Of a stretch of 64,000 nt of DNA, positions 6,936-14,837 are shown one piece after another. The notes under the pieces were generated by a model that saw nothing but the letters and a program-made list of their open reading frames with translations, was not told the DNA's origin and ran no database searches. The translations under genes were made by a program, and so were the position numbers. The first letter of the stretch is position 1, and each line of letters starts with the position of its first letter. This stretch comes from Candidatus Peregrinibacteria bacterium CG11_big_fil_rev_8_21_14_0_20_46_8 (GTDB taxonomy: Bacteria > Patescibacteriota > Gracilibacteria > UBA1369 > UM-FILTER-53-11): assembly GCA_002796025.1 (NCBI GenBank), contig PCVQ01000003.1:4878-68877 (forward strand), written 5' to 3'.

Positions 6936-7385
6936 TTATTTTAAGCTTTGGCCTACCAATTTACTCACAGCAGTGCCATCGGCGCGGCCTTTCACTTTAC
7001 CCATTACCGCCCCCATTACCTTGCCGAAGTCGGCTTTTGACGTAGCTCCAGTGTTTTTGATGACCTCATCTACCACTTTTTTAAGTTCTTCTTCGCTCAT
7101 CTGTTCTGGCATGTAGCTTTTGAGTATCTCCATCTCTGCTTCTTCTTGTGCGGCCATATCATGCTTTCCGCCCTTCGCAAAGGCTTCCATTGCATCTTTA
7201 CGTTGTTTAATTTCCTTTTGGATAATAGACTGAATAGTCTCATCATCAGCCTCTTTTTTTTGACTACCCGAAACTTCATATTTCATAACCGCTGCTTTTA
7301 ACATGCGCAATGTGGATACCCGAACTTCATCTTTAGCTTTCATTGCTGCAGCTAAGTCGGCGGTAAGTTGGTCTCTCAGTGTCAT
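6936..7385 (-). CDS. yqeY: GatB/YqeY domain protein
   Basis: YqeY is a 149-residue helical protein related to the C-terminal tRNA-binding domain of GatB. The family features are an N-terminal TLRDQLTADLAAAMKAKD, the LRMLKAA helix, a Lys-rich middle helix (IIQKEIKQRKDAM) and the C-terminal GKVMGAVMGKVKGRADG. It probably binds tRNA or an amidotransferase-like partner, though its exact role is unknown. It is last in a minus-strand run HTH-gdhA-ppdK-yqeY, with 23 nt between it and ppdK. Confidence 0.92.
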   Translation of the reverse strand: MTLRDQLTADLAAAMKAKDEVRVSTLRMLKAAVMKYEVSGSQKKEADDETIQSIIQKEIKQRKDAMEAFAKGGKHDMAAQEEAEMEILKSYMPEQMSEEELKKVVDEVIKNTGATSKADFGKVMGAVMGKVKGRADGTAVSKLVGQSLK

Positions 7386-7408
7386 AAAAATGATATTAAT
7401 AATAGAAT

Positions 7409-10078
7409 CTAACGCAGTGCCGCTTGAGCGGCAGCAAGGCGGGCAATTGGTAAGCGGAATGGCGAACAGCTTACATAGTTCAGCCCTATTTCATGACAAA
7501 ATTCGACGGACTTTGGCTCGCCGCCATGTTCGCCGCAAATACCCATTTCAAAATCTGTTTTTTTACTCCGCGCCAGTCGAATACAGAGCTTCATAAGCTC
7601 CCCTACTCCTTTGCGATCTATCGATTCTGTAGGATCTCTTTCAAGAATTCCTGCCTGTAGGTATTCCTGCATAAATTTACCGGCATCATCTCGCGAGAAT
7701 CCGAAAGTGGTCTGGGTAAGATCGTTCGTGCCGAATGAAAAGAAGTCCGCATGCTCACATATCTCGTCCGCAGTGAGGCATGCACGTGGAAGTTCGATCA
7801 TTGTGCCTATTTTTATTTTGAAAGTAATCTTTCCATGATATTCAGAGATTACTTTTTCAACAAGCCGCCGCATTTTTTCGAGCTCACTTGCACTTCCAAC
7901 AAGAGGAATTTCAATTTCGGCAATTACCTTAGTTCCTTTTTTGGTTGCTGCGATTCCCGCTTCTACTATTGCTCGCGTTTGCATCTCATATATTTCAGGG
8001 TACGTAATCCCAAGACGGCATCCGCGATGACCTAGCATTGGATTAATTTCGTGCAGACGTTCGGCCGCATCTATTATTTTTTTTGGCGAGAGTTTCATGA
8101 GTGTTGCTAGTTCGGCAACTTGTTTTTTCGTAGTTGGTAAAAATTCATGAAGAGGCGGATCGAGTAAACGGATAGTCACTGGGTAGCCGCTCATTGCATT
8201 GAAAATTGCGGCAAAATCTTTCCGCTGAAATGGCAAAAGTTTTGCCAGTGCTTTACGCCGTCCTGCCTCACTGGATGCAAGAATCATTTCGCGCATTGAT
8301 ATGATTCTATCTTCTTCAAAGAACATATGTTCCGTTCTGCAAAGGCCAATGCCCTCGGCCCCAAATTCCCGTGCGCGTTTTGCATCAGTTGGGGTGTCGG
8401 CATTGGTACGCACCTGCATAGTTCTATATTTATCTGCCCATTTCATAAATTCTACAAATAGCGCAGACATCTTTGGCAGTTCGAGAGGGGCAGCATCTTT
8501 AAATACTTCTCCGGTTGATCCGTTTAATGTAATTATTTCACCCTCTTTAATTGTCCGGTTTCCAATTTTGACTATTCGTTTTTTTGCATCGACTTCTATG
8601 CTCGCACATCCGGCTACACATGGTTTGCCCATGCCTCGACATACAACCGCTGCATGGGAAGTCATGCCGCCCATAGAGGTGAGAATACCCTGTGCAGTGT
8701 GCATTCCTTCAATGTCCTCAGGCGAGGTCTCTTTTCGAACAAGAATTACCTTCTCTCCCCGTTCGCTCCATTCAACGGCATCTTCGGCGGTAAATACAAC
8801 TTTGCCAACTGCTGCACCGGGCGATGCAGGTAACCCTTGAGCAATTGCTTTGCTATGAAATGTACTTTTTATTTGAGGATGCAGAAGTTGATCAAGCTGA
8901 TTAGGATCTACCTGAAGCAGGGCATCTTTTTGACTAATCATTTTTTCTTTTACCATATCGGTCGCTATTTTAATCGCTGCCTGCGCAGTCCGTTTTCCGT
9001 TTCGCGTTTGGAGGATGAATAGTCTCCCCTTCTCTATTGTGAACTCGATATCTTGCATGTTTTTGTAATGTCTCTCGAGCTTATTTTGAATTTGTAAAAG
9101 TTGATTATACACTTTTGGCATTAACTGCTTTAGCGCTTCTATTTTTTGTGGCGTTCTAATTCCAGCGACAACATCTTCTCCTTGAGCGTTGATGAGAAAT
9201 TCACCGTAGAATTCTTTATTGCCCGTAGATGGGTTACGCGTAAAAGCAACTCCAGTACCCGAATCTTCGCCCATGTTGCCAAATGCCATACTTTGTATAT
9301 TCACTGCTGTACCAAGGAGACCGGTAATCTTATTAATCCGACGGTATGCTATTGCGCGCTCATTATTCCACGATCTAAAAACTGCTTCGACTGCTAATTT
9401 AAGTTGAGTGCGAGGTTCCTTGGGAAAGTTTTTGCCAGTTTCTTTTAGGATTATTTTCTTATATCCACTTACAATATTTTGGAGATTTTTTATACTCAAA
9501 TCGGTGTCCAGCTGAACTCGAGATTTAATTTTTTCCAGTTCCAAAGTGCTTTCAAATTTTTCATGATCAATCCCCAAGACTACATCACCAAACATTTGGA
9601 TAAATCTGCGGTATGCATCCCAGCAAAAGCGTGGATTATTTGTTTGGGTAATCAAACCCTCTACCGTCTCATCGTTGAGGCCAAGATTTAAGACGGTATC
9701 CATCATCCCGGGCATCGAGATCGCTGCCCCCGAGCGCACCGAAACCAAAAGCGGATTTGTTTTTGATCCAAATTCTTTCTGCATCTTCTTTTCAAGCGCC
9801 GCTAGATGTTCATCAAATTCCGCCCAGAAACCTTTTGGGTAATCATTGTTTTCACAAAAATAGTGGCACGCTTCCGTTGTAACGGTAAATCCCGGCGGTA
9901 CCGGCAATCCGATTTTAGTCATCTCTGCTAAGCCCGCACCTTTTCCTCCAAGCAATTGCTTGCTGCCCGTTTTGGCATCTTCAAACGAGTACACAAATTT
10001 TAGGAGAGAATGACGTTCATGCTGCAGTATAGTTTGCTGCCCTTTTGTTTTTTTTTGTGTAGCCACATCAGATGCCAT
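7409..10078 (-). CDS. ppdK: Pyruvate, phosphate dikinase
   Basis: PPDK reversibly converts ATP, phosphate and pyruvate to AMP, pyrophosphate and PEP. The ATP-grasp part covers about 20-365 (LLGGKGAGLAEM at 42-53, VSVRSGAAISMPGMMDT). The swivelling phospho-histidine domain covers about 400-510, with GGMTSHAAVVCRGMGKP and His475. The PEP/pyruvate barrel fills the remainder, ending with the catalytic-Cys motif GICGEHGG. At 889 residues it is full length. It lies 13 nt downstream of gdhA. In a fermenting small-genome cell it could save energy as a pyrophosphate-linked glycolytic step or make PEP from pyruvate. Confidence 0.97.
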   Translation of the reverse strand: MASDVATQKKTKGQQTILQHERHSLLKFVYSFEDAKTGSKQLLGGKGAGLAEMTKIGLPVPPGFTVTTEACHYFCENNDYPKGFWAEFDEHLAALEKKMQKEFGSKTNPLLVSVRSGAAISMPGMMDTVLNLGLNDETVEGLITQTNNPRFCWDAYRRFIQMFGDVVLGIDHEKFESTLELEKIKSRVQLDTDLSIKNLQNIVSGYKKIILKETGKNFPKEPRTQLKLAVEAVFRSWNNERAIAYRRINKITGLLGTAVNIQSMAFGNMGEDSGTGVAFTRNPSTGNKEFYGEFLINAQGEDVVAGIRTPQKIEALKQLMPKVYNQLLQIQNKLERHYKNMQDIEFTIEKGRLFILQTRNGKRTAQAAIKIATDMVKEKMISQKDALLQVDPNQLDQLLHPQIKSTFHSKAIAQGLPASPGAAVGKVVFTAEDAVEWSERGEKVILVRKETSPEDIEGMHTAQGILTSMGGMTSHAAVVCRGMGKPCVAGCASIEVDAKKRIVKIGNRTIKEGEIITLNGSTGEVFKDAAPLELPKMSALFVEFMKWADKYRTMQVRTNADTPTDAKRAREFGAEGIGLCRTEHMFFEEDRIISMREMILASSEAGRRKALAKLLPFQRKDFAAIFNAMSGYPVTIRLLDPPLHEFLPTTKKQVAELATLMKLSPKKIIDAAERLHEINPMLGHRGCRLGITYPEIYEMQTRAIVEAGIAATKKGTKVIAEIEIPLVGSASELEKMRRLVEKVISEYHGKITFKIKIGTMIELPRACLTADEICEHADFFSFGTNDLTQTTFGFSRDDAGKFMQEYLQAGILERDPTESIDRKGVGELMKLCIRLARSKKTDFEMGICGEHGGEPKSVEFCHEIGLNYVSCSPFRLPIARLAAAQAALR

Positions 10079-10091
10079 ATGAAAAATGATG

Positions 10092-11369
10092 TTAAATGGT
10101 GCCCCGAACTTTCATGAGTTCGGATAGTCGCGAAATAGCTTGTATAAATGCCGCCATACGCATTGAACAACCATGCTCTTCTTGTCTTTTGCGAACATGC
10201 TTCCAGGCTTGCTGCATAATTGCCTTTAATCGCTCTTCCACTTCCTCTTTTGGCCAGTAGTAGTTCATTTGATTCTGAACAAGTTCAAAATAACTTACCG
10301 TTACGCCGCCGGCATTTGCAAGAATGTCTGGAATTATAATTACTCCTGCCTTTTCCAAAATCGTATCTGCCGCATCATCCACCGGGCCATTTGCAAGTTC
10401 CAAAATGTATTTTGCTTTAATTTTTGATGCATTCTTTTTTGTTATTTGATTTTCTAAAGCAGAAAGAATGAGGACATCGCAATCGAGCTCCAAAAGCTCT
10501 TCATTGCTAATTTTTGTGCATGTTGCATCTTTTGAGACATGATATTCATATTTACTGTCGGGAATGGTGCAGGCATGAAGCGAACCCTTTTGAAGTTTAC
10601 ATTCTTGAGCCTTTATTGGGTGTACACCTTTTTCACAAAGAATACCGCCTTTTGAATCTGAAACTGCGATAACATTGTAGCCGTGTTTATCCAAAATATT
10701 TGCTGCGTTTGCACCGGCATTACCGAAGCCTTGTATGACTACTCGGGTTTTGCCGGGTTCGAGCCCATGCTCTTGCGCGAGTGCATCGAGAATAAAGAAT
10801 CCTCCTTGTGCGGTAGCTTTATCACGTCCCATAGAACCACCGAATGTAAGGGGTTTGCCGGTAACGACTCCAATGGTGTTCTTTTGTCTCACTTTTGAGT
10901 ATTCGTCGGCTATCCATGCCATTATCTTTTCATTCGTATTTACATCTGGTGCCGGTACATCAATTTCCGGCCCAATGAAAGGAGCTATACGCTGTGTATA
11001 GCCGCGCGTTAATTTTTCAAGTTCGGTTTCAGAGAGTTTTTTTGGATTTACAATAATCCCACCCTTGCCCCCTCCGAGTGGGATACCCACGACTGCACAT
11101 TTAAAACTCATCAGTGTGGCAAGTGCCTTTACCTCCTCCATATTTACTTCTTCATGATAGCGAATGCCTCCTTTATATGGCCCCGCAATGTCTGAATGCT
11201 GCACACGAAAGCCGCGGAAAATCTTTACGTTTCCATCATCCATTTTTACCGGAATGCTGATTTCTAAAATGCGATTTGGCGAAGTGAGAACTGCTTTAAT
11301 ATTGCTCTCAAGCTTCATGAGCTTCGCCGCTTTCTCAATAAGCTCGAGAGTATTTTCGTAGAATGACAT
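10092..11369 (-). CDS. gdhA: Glutamate dehydrogenase (Glu/Leu/Phe/Val dehydrogenase family)
   Basis: The enzyme interconverts glutamate and 2-oxoglutarate plus ammonium with NAD(P). The substrate domain shows GPYKGGIRYH (63-72) and the catalytic-lysine loop PLGGGKGGI (Lys102). The Rossmann domain has GFGNAGANAA (214-223). At 425 residues it fits the hexameric short GDH class. TAATAT (minus, 11384-11379) is 9 nt before the ATG. The HTH gene ends 20 nt upstream and ppdK starts 13 nt downstream. Coupled to PPDK it links nitrogen assimilation or amino-acid fermentation to the pyruvate/PEP node. Leucine or phenylalanine dehydrogenase activity is possible, but the residues favour glutamate. Confidence 0.95.
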   Translation of the reverse strand: MSFYENTLELIEKAAKLMKLESNIKAVLTSPNRILEISIPVKMDDGNVKIFRGFRVQHSDIAGPYKGGIRYHEEVNMEEVKALATLMSFKCAVVGIPLGGGKGGIIVNPKKLSETELEKLTRGYTQRIAPFIGPEIDVPAPDVNTNEKIMAWIADEYSKVRQKNTIGVVTGKPLTFGGSMGRDKATAQGGFFILDALAQEHGLEPGKTRVVIQGFGNAGANAANILDKHGYNVIAVSDSKGGILCEKGVHPIKAQECKLQKGSLHACTIPDSKYEYHVSKDATCTKISNEELLELDCDVLILSALENQITKKNASKIKAKYILELANGPVDDAADTILEKAGVIIIPDILANAGGVTVSYFELVQNQMNYYWPKEEVEERLKAIMQQAWKHVRKRQEEHGCSMRMAAFIQAISRLSELMKVRGTI

Positions 11370-11389
11370 ATTGGCCCGATATTACAGCA

Positions 11390-11857
11390 TTATTTCCAGA
11401 ATTGCCACCAAGTTGTTTCGGGTTCTTTGAGAAGCTTAATTTGATCCTCCAAGGTAATAATTCGATCTTGAAAAGTCTTAATAAGGCCAAAGAAATTTGA
11501 TTTATCTTGGGCATTTTGATCGACCAGCTTCTGAACGGTTTCAGTAAATTTCCCTAGTTCCGATTTAAATTCATCGCGCCATTCGTCATTGTGTAAATTT
11601 CGGTGTGGACGCTCTTGGGTATTTGTATCGTTTTGTGTAGGCGCTGCGGTCGAAGATTCCTGAGCACTTTCTTGTGCTATTGCTTCATTTTGTTTTGCAA
11701 TGAATGCTTCGAGCGAATCTTTATCAATGAGGTAGTTAAATCCTTGTGGCGTTTTTTGTTGCTTAGTCCGAACTTTTTTTTGCTTAATCATACGTCTAAT
11801 CGTTTGGATCGATTTGCCGGAAATTGTTGCCGCCTCATTGATATTTATAAATGACAT
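11390..11857 (-). CDS. HTH and coiled-coil protein with aromatic C-terminal tail
   Basis: Residues 1-54 form an excisionase/MerR-type helix-turn-helix (NEAATISGKSIQTIRRMIKQ and a wing ending in LIDKDSLEAFI). A Gln/Ser/Thr-rich linker follows (about 58-85), then a coiled coil (about 95-145), and the protein ends ETTWWQFWK. It parallels the gene at 2423-3016, but the terminal membrane helix is replaced by a short tryptophan-rich tail that may bind the membrane surface or a partner. As the first gene of the apparent gdhA-ppdK-yqeY run it may be its regulator, though this is inferred from position only. Confidence 0.65.
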   Translation of the reverse strand: MSFININEAATISGKSIQTIRRMIKQKKVRTKQQKTPQGFNYLIDKDSLEAFIAKQNEAIAQESAQESSTAAPTQNDTNTQERPHRNLHNDEWRDEFKSELGKFTETVQKLVDQNAQDKSNFFGLIKTFQDRIITLEDQIKLLKEPETTWWQFWK

Positions 11858-12034
11858 GAGTAGTTAAAATTTAATAATTAATAGCCGATTTTTTATATGA
11901 TTAATCGAAAATGACAATTCACACAAGTTGAGTATACAAAAAAATATTGATGAATAGCTAAATGTTGTCGAGTTTTAACGAGGAAAATTCGTATAGCTGC
12001 GTTTGGTTAATTGCTGTTTGCTTACTTGGGTATT

Positions 12035-12061
12035 AAAAAAAATCGCAAAGCGATTTTTTTT
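12035..12061. terminator. Bidirectional terminator beside tRNA-Lys
   Basis: ATCGC and GCGAT pair around AAA, flanked by a run of A on one side and T on the other, so it works in both directions. It lies just beyond the 3' end of tRNA-Lys (minus). The preceding AT-rich bases 11858-12034 contain no gene that I can see. Confidence 0.75.
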
Positions 12062-12063
12062 AA

Positions 12064-12138
12064 TGGTGGGTCAGGTGGGGATCGAACCCACGACCATCAG
12101 CTTAAAAGGCTGTTGCTCTACCACTGAGCTACTGACCC
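12064..12138 (-). tRNA. tRNA-Lys (TTT)
   Basis: The cloverleaf is 75 nt with an encoded CCA. The acceptor stem GGGTCAG pairs with CTGACCC, the anticodon loop CTTTTAA gives TTT, and the T arm is GTGGG TTCGATC CCCAC. Confidence 0.95.
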
Positions 12139-12222
12139 AATGTACAGAAAATTATTAGCGATTCTGTCGGCTAAATATATAAAGTAAGTGTGCCGAAGGC
12201 GCAACCTTATTTTTAGGTTATC

Positions 12223-12807
12223 TCATCCTAATTCTTCACGCGCATGTACACTTTCATTGAAGAGGCTCGCTAGAAGAAAGGCGAGCGCTGGCATGGCGAA
12301 CCAAAAATTATAGTTGTCGATCATAAGCCGAATCATTTGAGATTCTGTATATGCAGCGGCGAGTGTGTTATTTACGATGCTTATGTCCCCACTTACAAAT
12401 GAGGCACCAGAAACATAAATAAGGAGTGTGCTTATGACGAGGCCGGCGCTTAAGAAGCCAAAAATTCCACTCATAATGAGGCCGATGACTCCCCCATTGT
12501 GGCGCCCCTTAATTTCAAATCCACCTTTAATAGAAAGGATGACAATTGCAACAATAAAAATAATCACTTTTACAAAAATCATCGTTTTATCCTCACTGCC
12601 TAAGCCAAAAAATTTTAAAAAGCTTACAAATTGACTTGAGCTTAAAAGGTATTCTTTAAAAAGATTTCCCAGTCCGTCCGCAGTAAGGATCGCAATATAA
12701 CTCCCAATGATTACCTTCAGGGTACTATTGCGGCCGATAATGAAGCTGTAGGCCATTATAAAGCCAAAAACCACAACTATGAAGAGATCCCAAGAAAGCT
12801 TAAGCAT
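12223..12807 (-). CDS. Membrane protein, CvpA-like topology
   Basis: Four to five hydrophobic helices are spread over 194 residues, with no enzymatic motif. The N-terminal LSWDLFIVVVFGFIMAYSFI followed by further helices resembles the layout of CvpA-like proteins, but identity is too low for me to assign it. The C-terminal tail is short and charged (ESVHAREELG). It lies between tRNA-Lys and dnaJ, 47 nt downstream of dnaJ in the same direction, so cotranscription with the chaperone gene is possible. Confidence 0.6.
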   Translation of the reverse strand: MLKLSWDLFIVVVFGFIMAYSFIIGRNSTLKVIIGSYIAILTADGLGNLFKEYLLSSSQFVSFLKFFGLGSEDKTMIFVKVIIFIVAIVILSIKGGFEIKGRHNGGVIGLIMSGIFGFLSAGLVISTLLIYVSGASFVSGDISIVNNTLAAAYTESQMIRLMIDNYNFWFAMPALAFLLASLFNESVHAREELG

Positions 12808-12854
12808 ATCTGGTGATACATTGTACCTGATTGTAAGAAATCAGCAATTATTCC

Positions 12855-13979
12855 TTATAGTATTTTTTTGAATATCCCTTTGTCTTCGGTAAGTTTTAGG
12901 TCTGATTCAGTGGCTAGCTGTCTGTATAGAAGCTCTTCTCGTTTCGACAATTTTTTCGGTATCTCAACATGTATGAGCACATAGTGATCACCGACTATGT
13001 CTGAATTTAATTTTTTCCCACCTTTGTTTTTTATTTTAAATGTTGTGCTGGACTGTGTTCCAGCGGGAATCTTGAGTCGAACGCTTCCGTGTACTGTATC
13101 AACATCTATGGTGTCGCCCAAAACTGCCTGGAGGAGGTGGATCTTTTGTTCCGAAAAGATATCGGCATCTTGGCGTTGAAATTTTTTGTGTGGCTGTACA
13201 TGTACATGCACATAGAGGTCTCCTGCTTCACCCCCGAATAGTCCAACGTCGCCTTTGCCGGCTACGCGAATAGTCGCGTCTGGCGGGATACCGCCGGGTA
13301 TTCGAATAGTCACCTTTTCGGTTATTCGACTAGTTCCTGTGCCACGACATTTTTTGCATGGTACTTCGGGTATTCGGCCAGCACCGCTACACGTTGTGCA
13401 TACCCGACGAGTAGCTATGTTGCCGAGAAAAGTTCTTTGTGTACTCGTTACCTGTCCGCTCCCCTTGCATGTGGGGCATGTAATGATTTTGGATGACCCT
13501 TCGGCTCCACTGCCCTTGCATGCTGAACATTCACCTATTCGTTCTATTTCAATAGCTTTTTCCGTGCCGAATACCGCCTCATCAAATGAGATGGTTACCC
13601 GTATCTCTCTATGGTTACCCGCTTGCTTGCGACTACCCGCTCCCCTTGCGCTTGTGAATCCTCCCCCGCCACCAAAAAATGTTTCAAAGATGTCTGCAAA
13701 TCCTTCACCGAAATCACCAAATCCGCTTGGGTCGAATCCTCCGGCTCCCCCTGCACCTTGAAATGCGGCGCTTCCAAATTGATCATATGCTTTGCGCTTT
13801 TTTTCGTCAGAAAGGACTTCATAAGCGGCATTAACCTCTTTGAATTTTTTCTCTGCCTCTGGATCGCCTGTATTGCGGTCGGGATGGTATTTTTGTGCCA
13901 GTTTTCGATATGCGCGCTTAATGTCGCTGTCGGATGCTGTTCTTTCGATACCTAAAATTTTATACAAATCTTTTTCCAT
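12855..13979 (-). CDS. dnaJ: Chaperone protein DnaJ
   Basis: DnaJ is the Hsp40 cochaperone that delivers substrates to DnaK and stimulates its ATPase. From the ATG at 13979 the J domain occupies 1-68 with HPD at 32-34. A Gly/Phe-rich stretch follows (about 70-125), then four CxxCxGxG zinc repeats (CSACKGSG, CPTCKGSG, CTTCSGAG, CKKCRGTG) and the substrate-binding C-terminus. A TTG 18 nt upstream would extend the frame, but a perfect TATAAT (minus, 13994-13989) overlaps that extension, so the ATG 9 nt beyond it is preferred. No grpE or dnaK is adjacent. Confidence 0.95.
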   Translation of the reverse strand: MEKDLYKILGIERTASDSDIKRAYRKLAQKYHPDRNTGDPEAEKKFKEVNAAYEVLSDEKKRKAYDQFGSAAFQGAGGAGGFDPSGFGDFGEGFADIFETFFGGGGGFTSARGAGSRKQAGNHREIRVTISFDEAVFGTEKAIEIERIGECSACKGSGAEGSSKIITCPTCKGSGQVTSTQRTFLGNIATRRVCTTCSGAGRIPEVPCKKCRGTGTSRITEKVTIRIPGGIPPDATIRVAGKGDVGLFGGEAGDLYVHVHVQPHKKFQRQDADIFSEQKIHLLQAVLGDTIDVDTVHGSVRLKIPAGTQSSTTFKIKNKGGKKLNSDIVGDHYVLIHVEIPKKLSKREELLYRQLATESDLKLTEDKGIFKKIL

Positions 13980-14051
13980 AGCAGAGTGATTATACAAATT
14001 ATTAGCTATTCCGCTAACGAATCTCCTGTGGTATTACTATCCGCGCCCCGA

Positions 14052-14129
14052 GGCGCTATCGTCTAGCCCGGTCTAGGACGCATCCCTCTCACGGATGAAA
14101 CACGGGTTCAAATCCCGTTAGCGCTACCA
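14052..14129 (+). tRNA. tRNA-Glu (CTC)
   Basis: The 78-nt cloverleaf has an encoded CCA. The acceptor stem GGCGCTA pairs with TAGCGCT through one G-U pair. The anticodon stem CATCC/GGATG frames the loop CTCTCAC, giving anticodon CTC. The T arm is ACGGG TTCAAAT CCCGT. Confidence 0.92.
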
Positions 14130-14130
14130 C

Positions 14131-14163
14131 GTCTTGAAAGGCCCGAAGGGCCGATTCAAGGTG
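14131..14163 (+). terminator. tRNA-associated hairpin repeat, copy 2
   Basis: CTTGAA/TTCAAG outside and GGCCC/GGGCC inside form a stem-loop immediately after tRNA-Glu. It is followed by a short T run (14167-14171). Its sequence is almost the same as the hairpin after tRNA-Tyr at 3553-3584. Confidence 0.55.
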
Positions 14164-14290
14164 CAATTTTTGATAATTCGGGGAAATTTTTATATTTTGT
14201 GCCGTAATAAGGCCAAATAATGTTGCCAAGTGCGCTAATTAAGATCTTTTTATGCAATTTGTTAATCTATAAAACCATAATCTTACAGAT

Positions 14291-14319
14291 TTGTCACTTC
14301 CATTTTCGAAACGTAACAT
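14291..14319 (+). promoter_or_regulatory. Candidate promoter of the S-layer gene
   Basis: TTGTCA (14291-14296), 17 bases, then TAACAT (14314-14319) is the best-spaced pair upstream of the S-layer gene. A second candidate is TTGACT at 14479-14484 with a weaker -10 (ATAAAT, 14502-14507). Either would give a long leader of 320-510 nt. The stretch 14164-14837 has no convincing gene. Confidence 0.4.
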
Positions 14320-14570
14320 CCTCTTTTAAGTTTCAAACACTCGAAAAATGCGTGCTAAATAATAGGGGAGTTAATCTTATCTTTTCTCCTTTATATAGAT
14401 GAAAAAGTGTCAGTCTCTCACCAGTATTGCAGATCTGACACGATATTAATTCTGCACGCATACTAACCTTATAACCGTTTGACTTTCCAGGTTAGCCAAT
14501 GATAAATTCACACTTGAAATTTTATGCTGACTCCAGAGGGAGAATTCTGATGTAATAGCCAAGAAGCGGT

Positions 14571-14615
14571 CCCCGAACTCTTCGGGGCGATTCCGTGTGT
14601 ACTGCTCTTTGACAA
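14571..14615 (+). promoter_or_regulatory. boxB-like hairpin and boxA-like element in the S-layer leader
   Basis: A 7-bp hairpin (CCCCGAA/TTCGGGG, 14571-14587) is followed 15 nt later by TGCTCTTTGACAA (14603-14615). This differs at one base from the boxA of E. coli rRNA leaders (TGCTCTTTAACAA), the NusB-NusE binding site for processive antitermination. A hairpin before boxA is also the order seen in rrn leaders. It suggests that transcription of the very long S-layer message is protected by Nus factors, as for rRNA. Confidence 0.5.
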
Positions 14616-14650
14616 CCAGACAGACTTAGATTGTGTTTTCTCTTATTAGT

Positions 14651-14796
14651 TAACCGAGAAGGCCTCGTGCTTCCTTGGTTATGACCAGAACTTTCTTTCC
14701 TTTTTTCACTTTTTGAAACGTCCGTCCCAACATTTCTTCTTAAGACGTGGTCGACGTCAGCGGGCGAATGTGGACATCTTCCGGCGATTTATCGCC
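14651..14796 (+). promoter_or_regulatory. Structured 5' untranslated region of the S-layer mRNA
   Basis: Three further stem-loops precede the start codon: TAACC..GAAG with CTTC..GGTTA (14651-14681), GACGT/ACGTC (14744-14758), and GGCGAT/ATCGCC (14783-14796). The last ends 41 nt before the ATG, and no Shine-Dalgarno follows. Long, folded leaders are known to stabilise S-layer mRNAs in other bacteria; the same role here is inference. Confidence 0.4.
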
Positions 14797-14837
14797 ATGT
14801 AGTCATTCTATTTTGTATTAATTCTTAACCATTCATT

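Noticed and set aside
8301..8840. 179-codon frame antisense to ppdK
   Set aside because: Overlaps the conserved phospho-histidine domain of an unmistakable gene. No independent evidence.
13255..13761. 168-codon frame antisense to dnaJ
   Set aside because: Pro/Cys/His-rich translation is the mirror of the Gly-rich and zinc-finger parts of DnaJ.
14220..14402. 60-codon open frame in the S-layer leader
   Set aside because: Low-complexity, AT-rich and without a start signal. It covers a candidate promoter.
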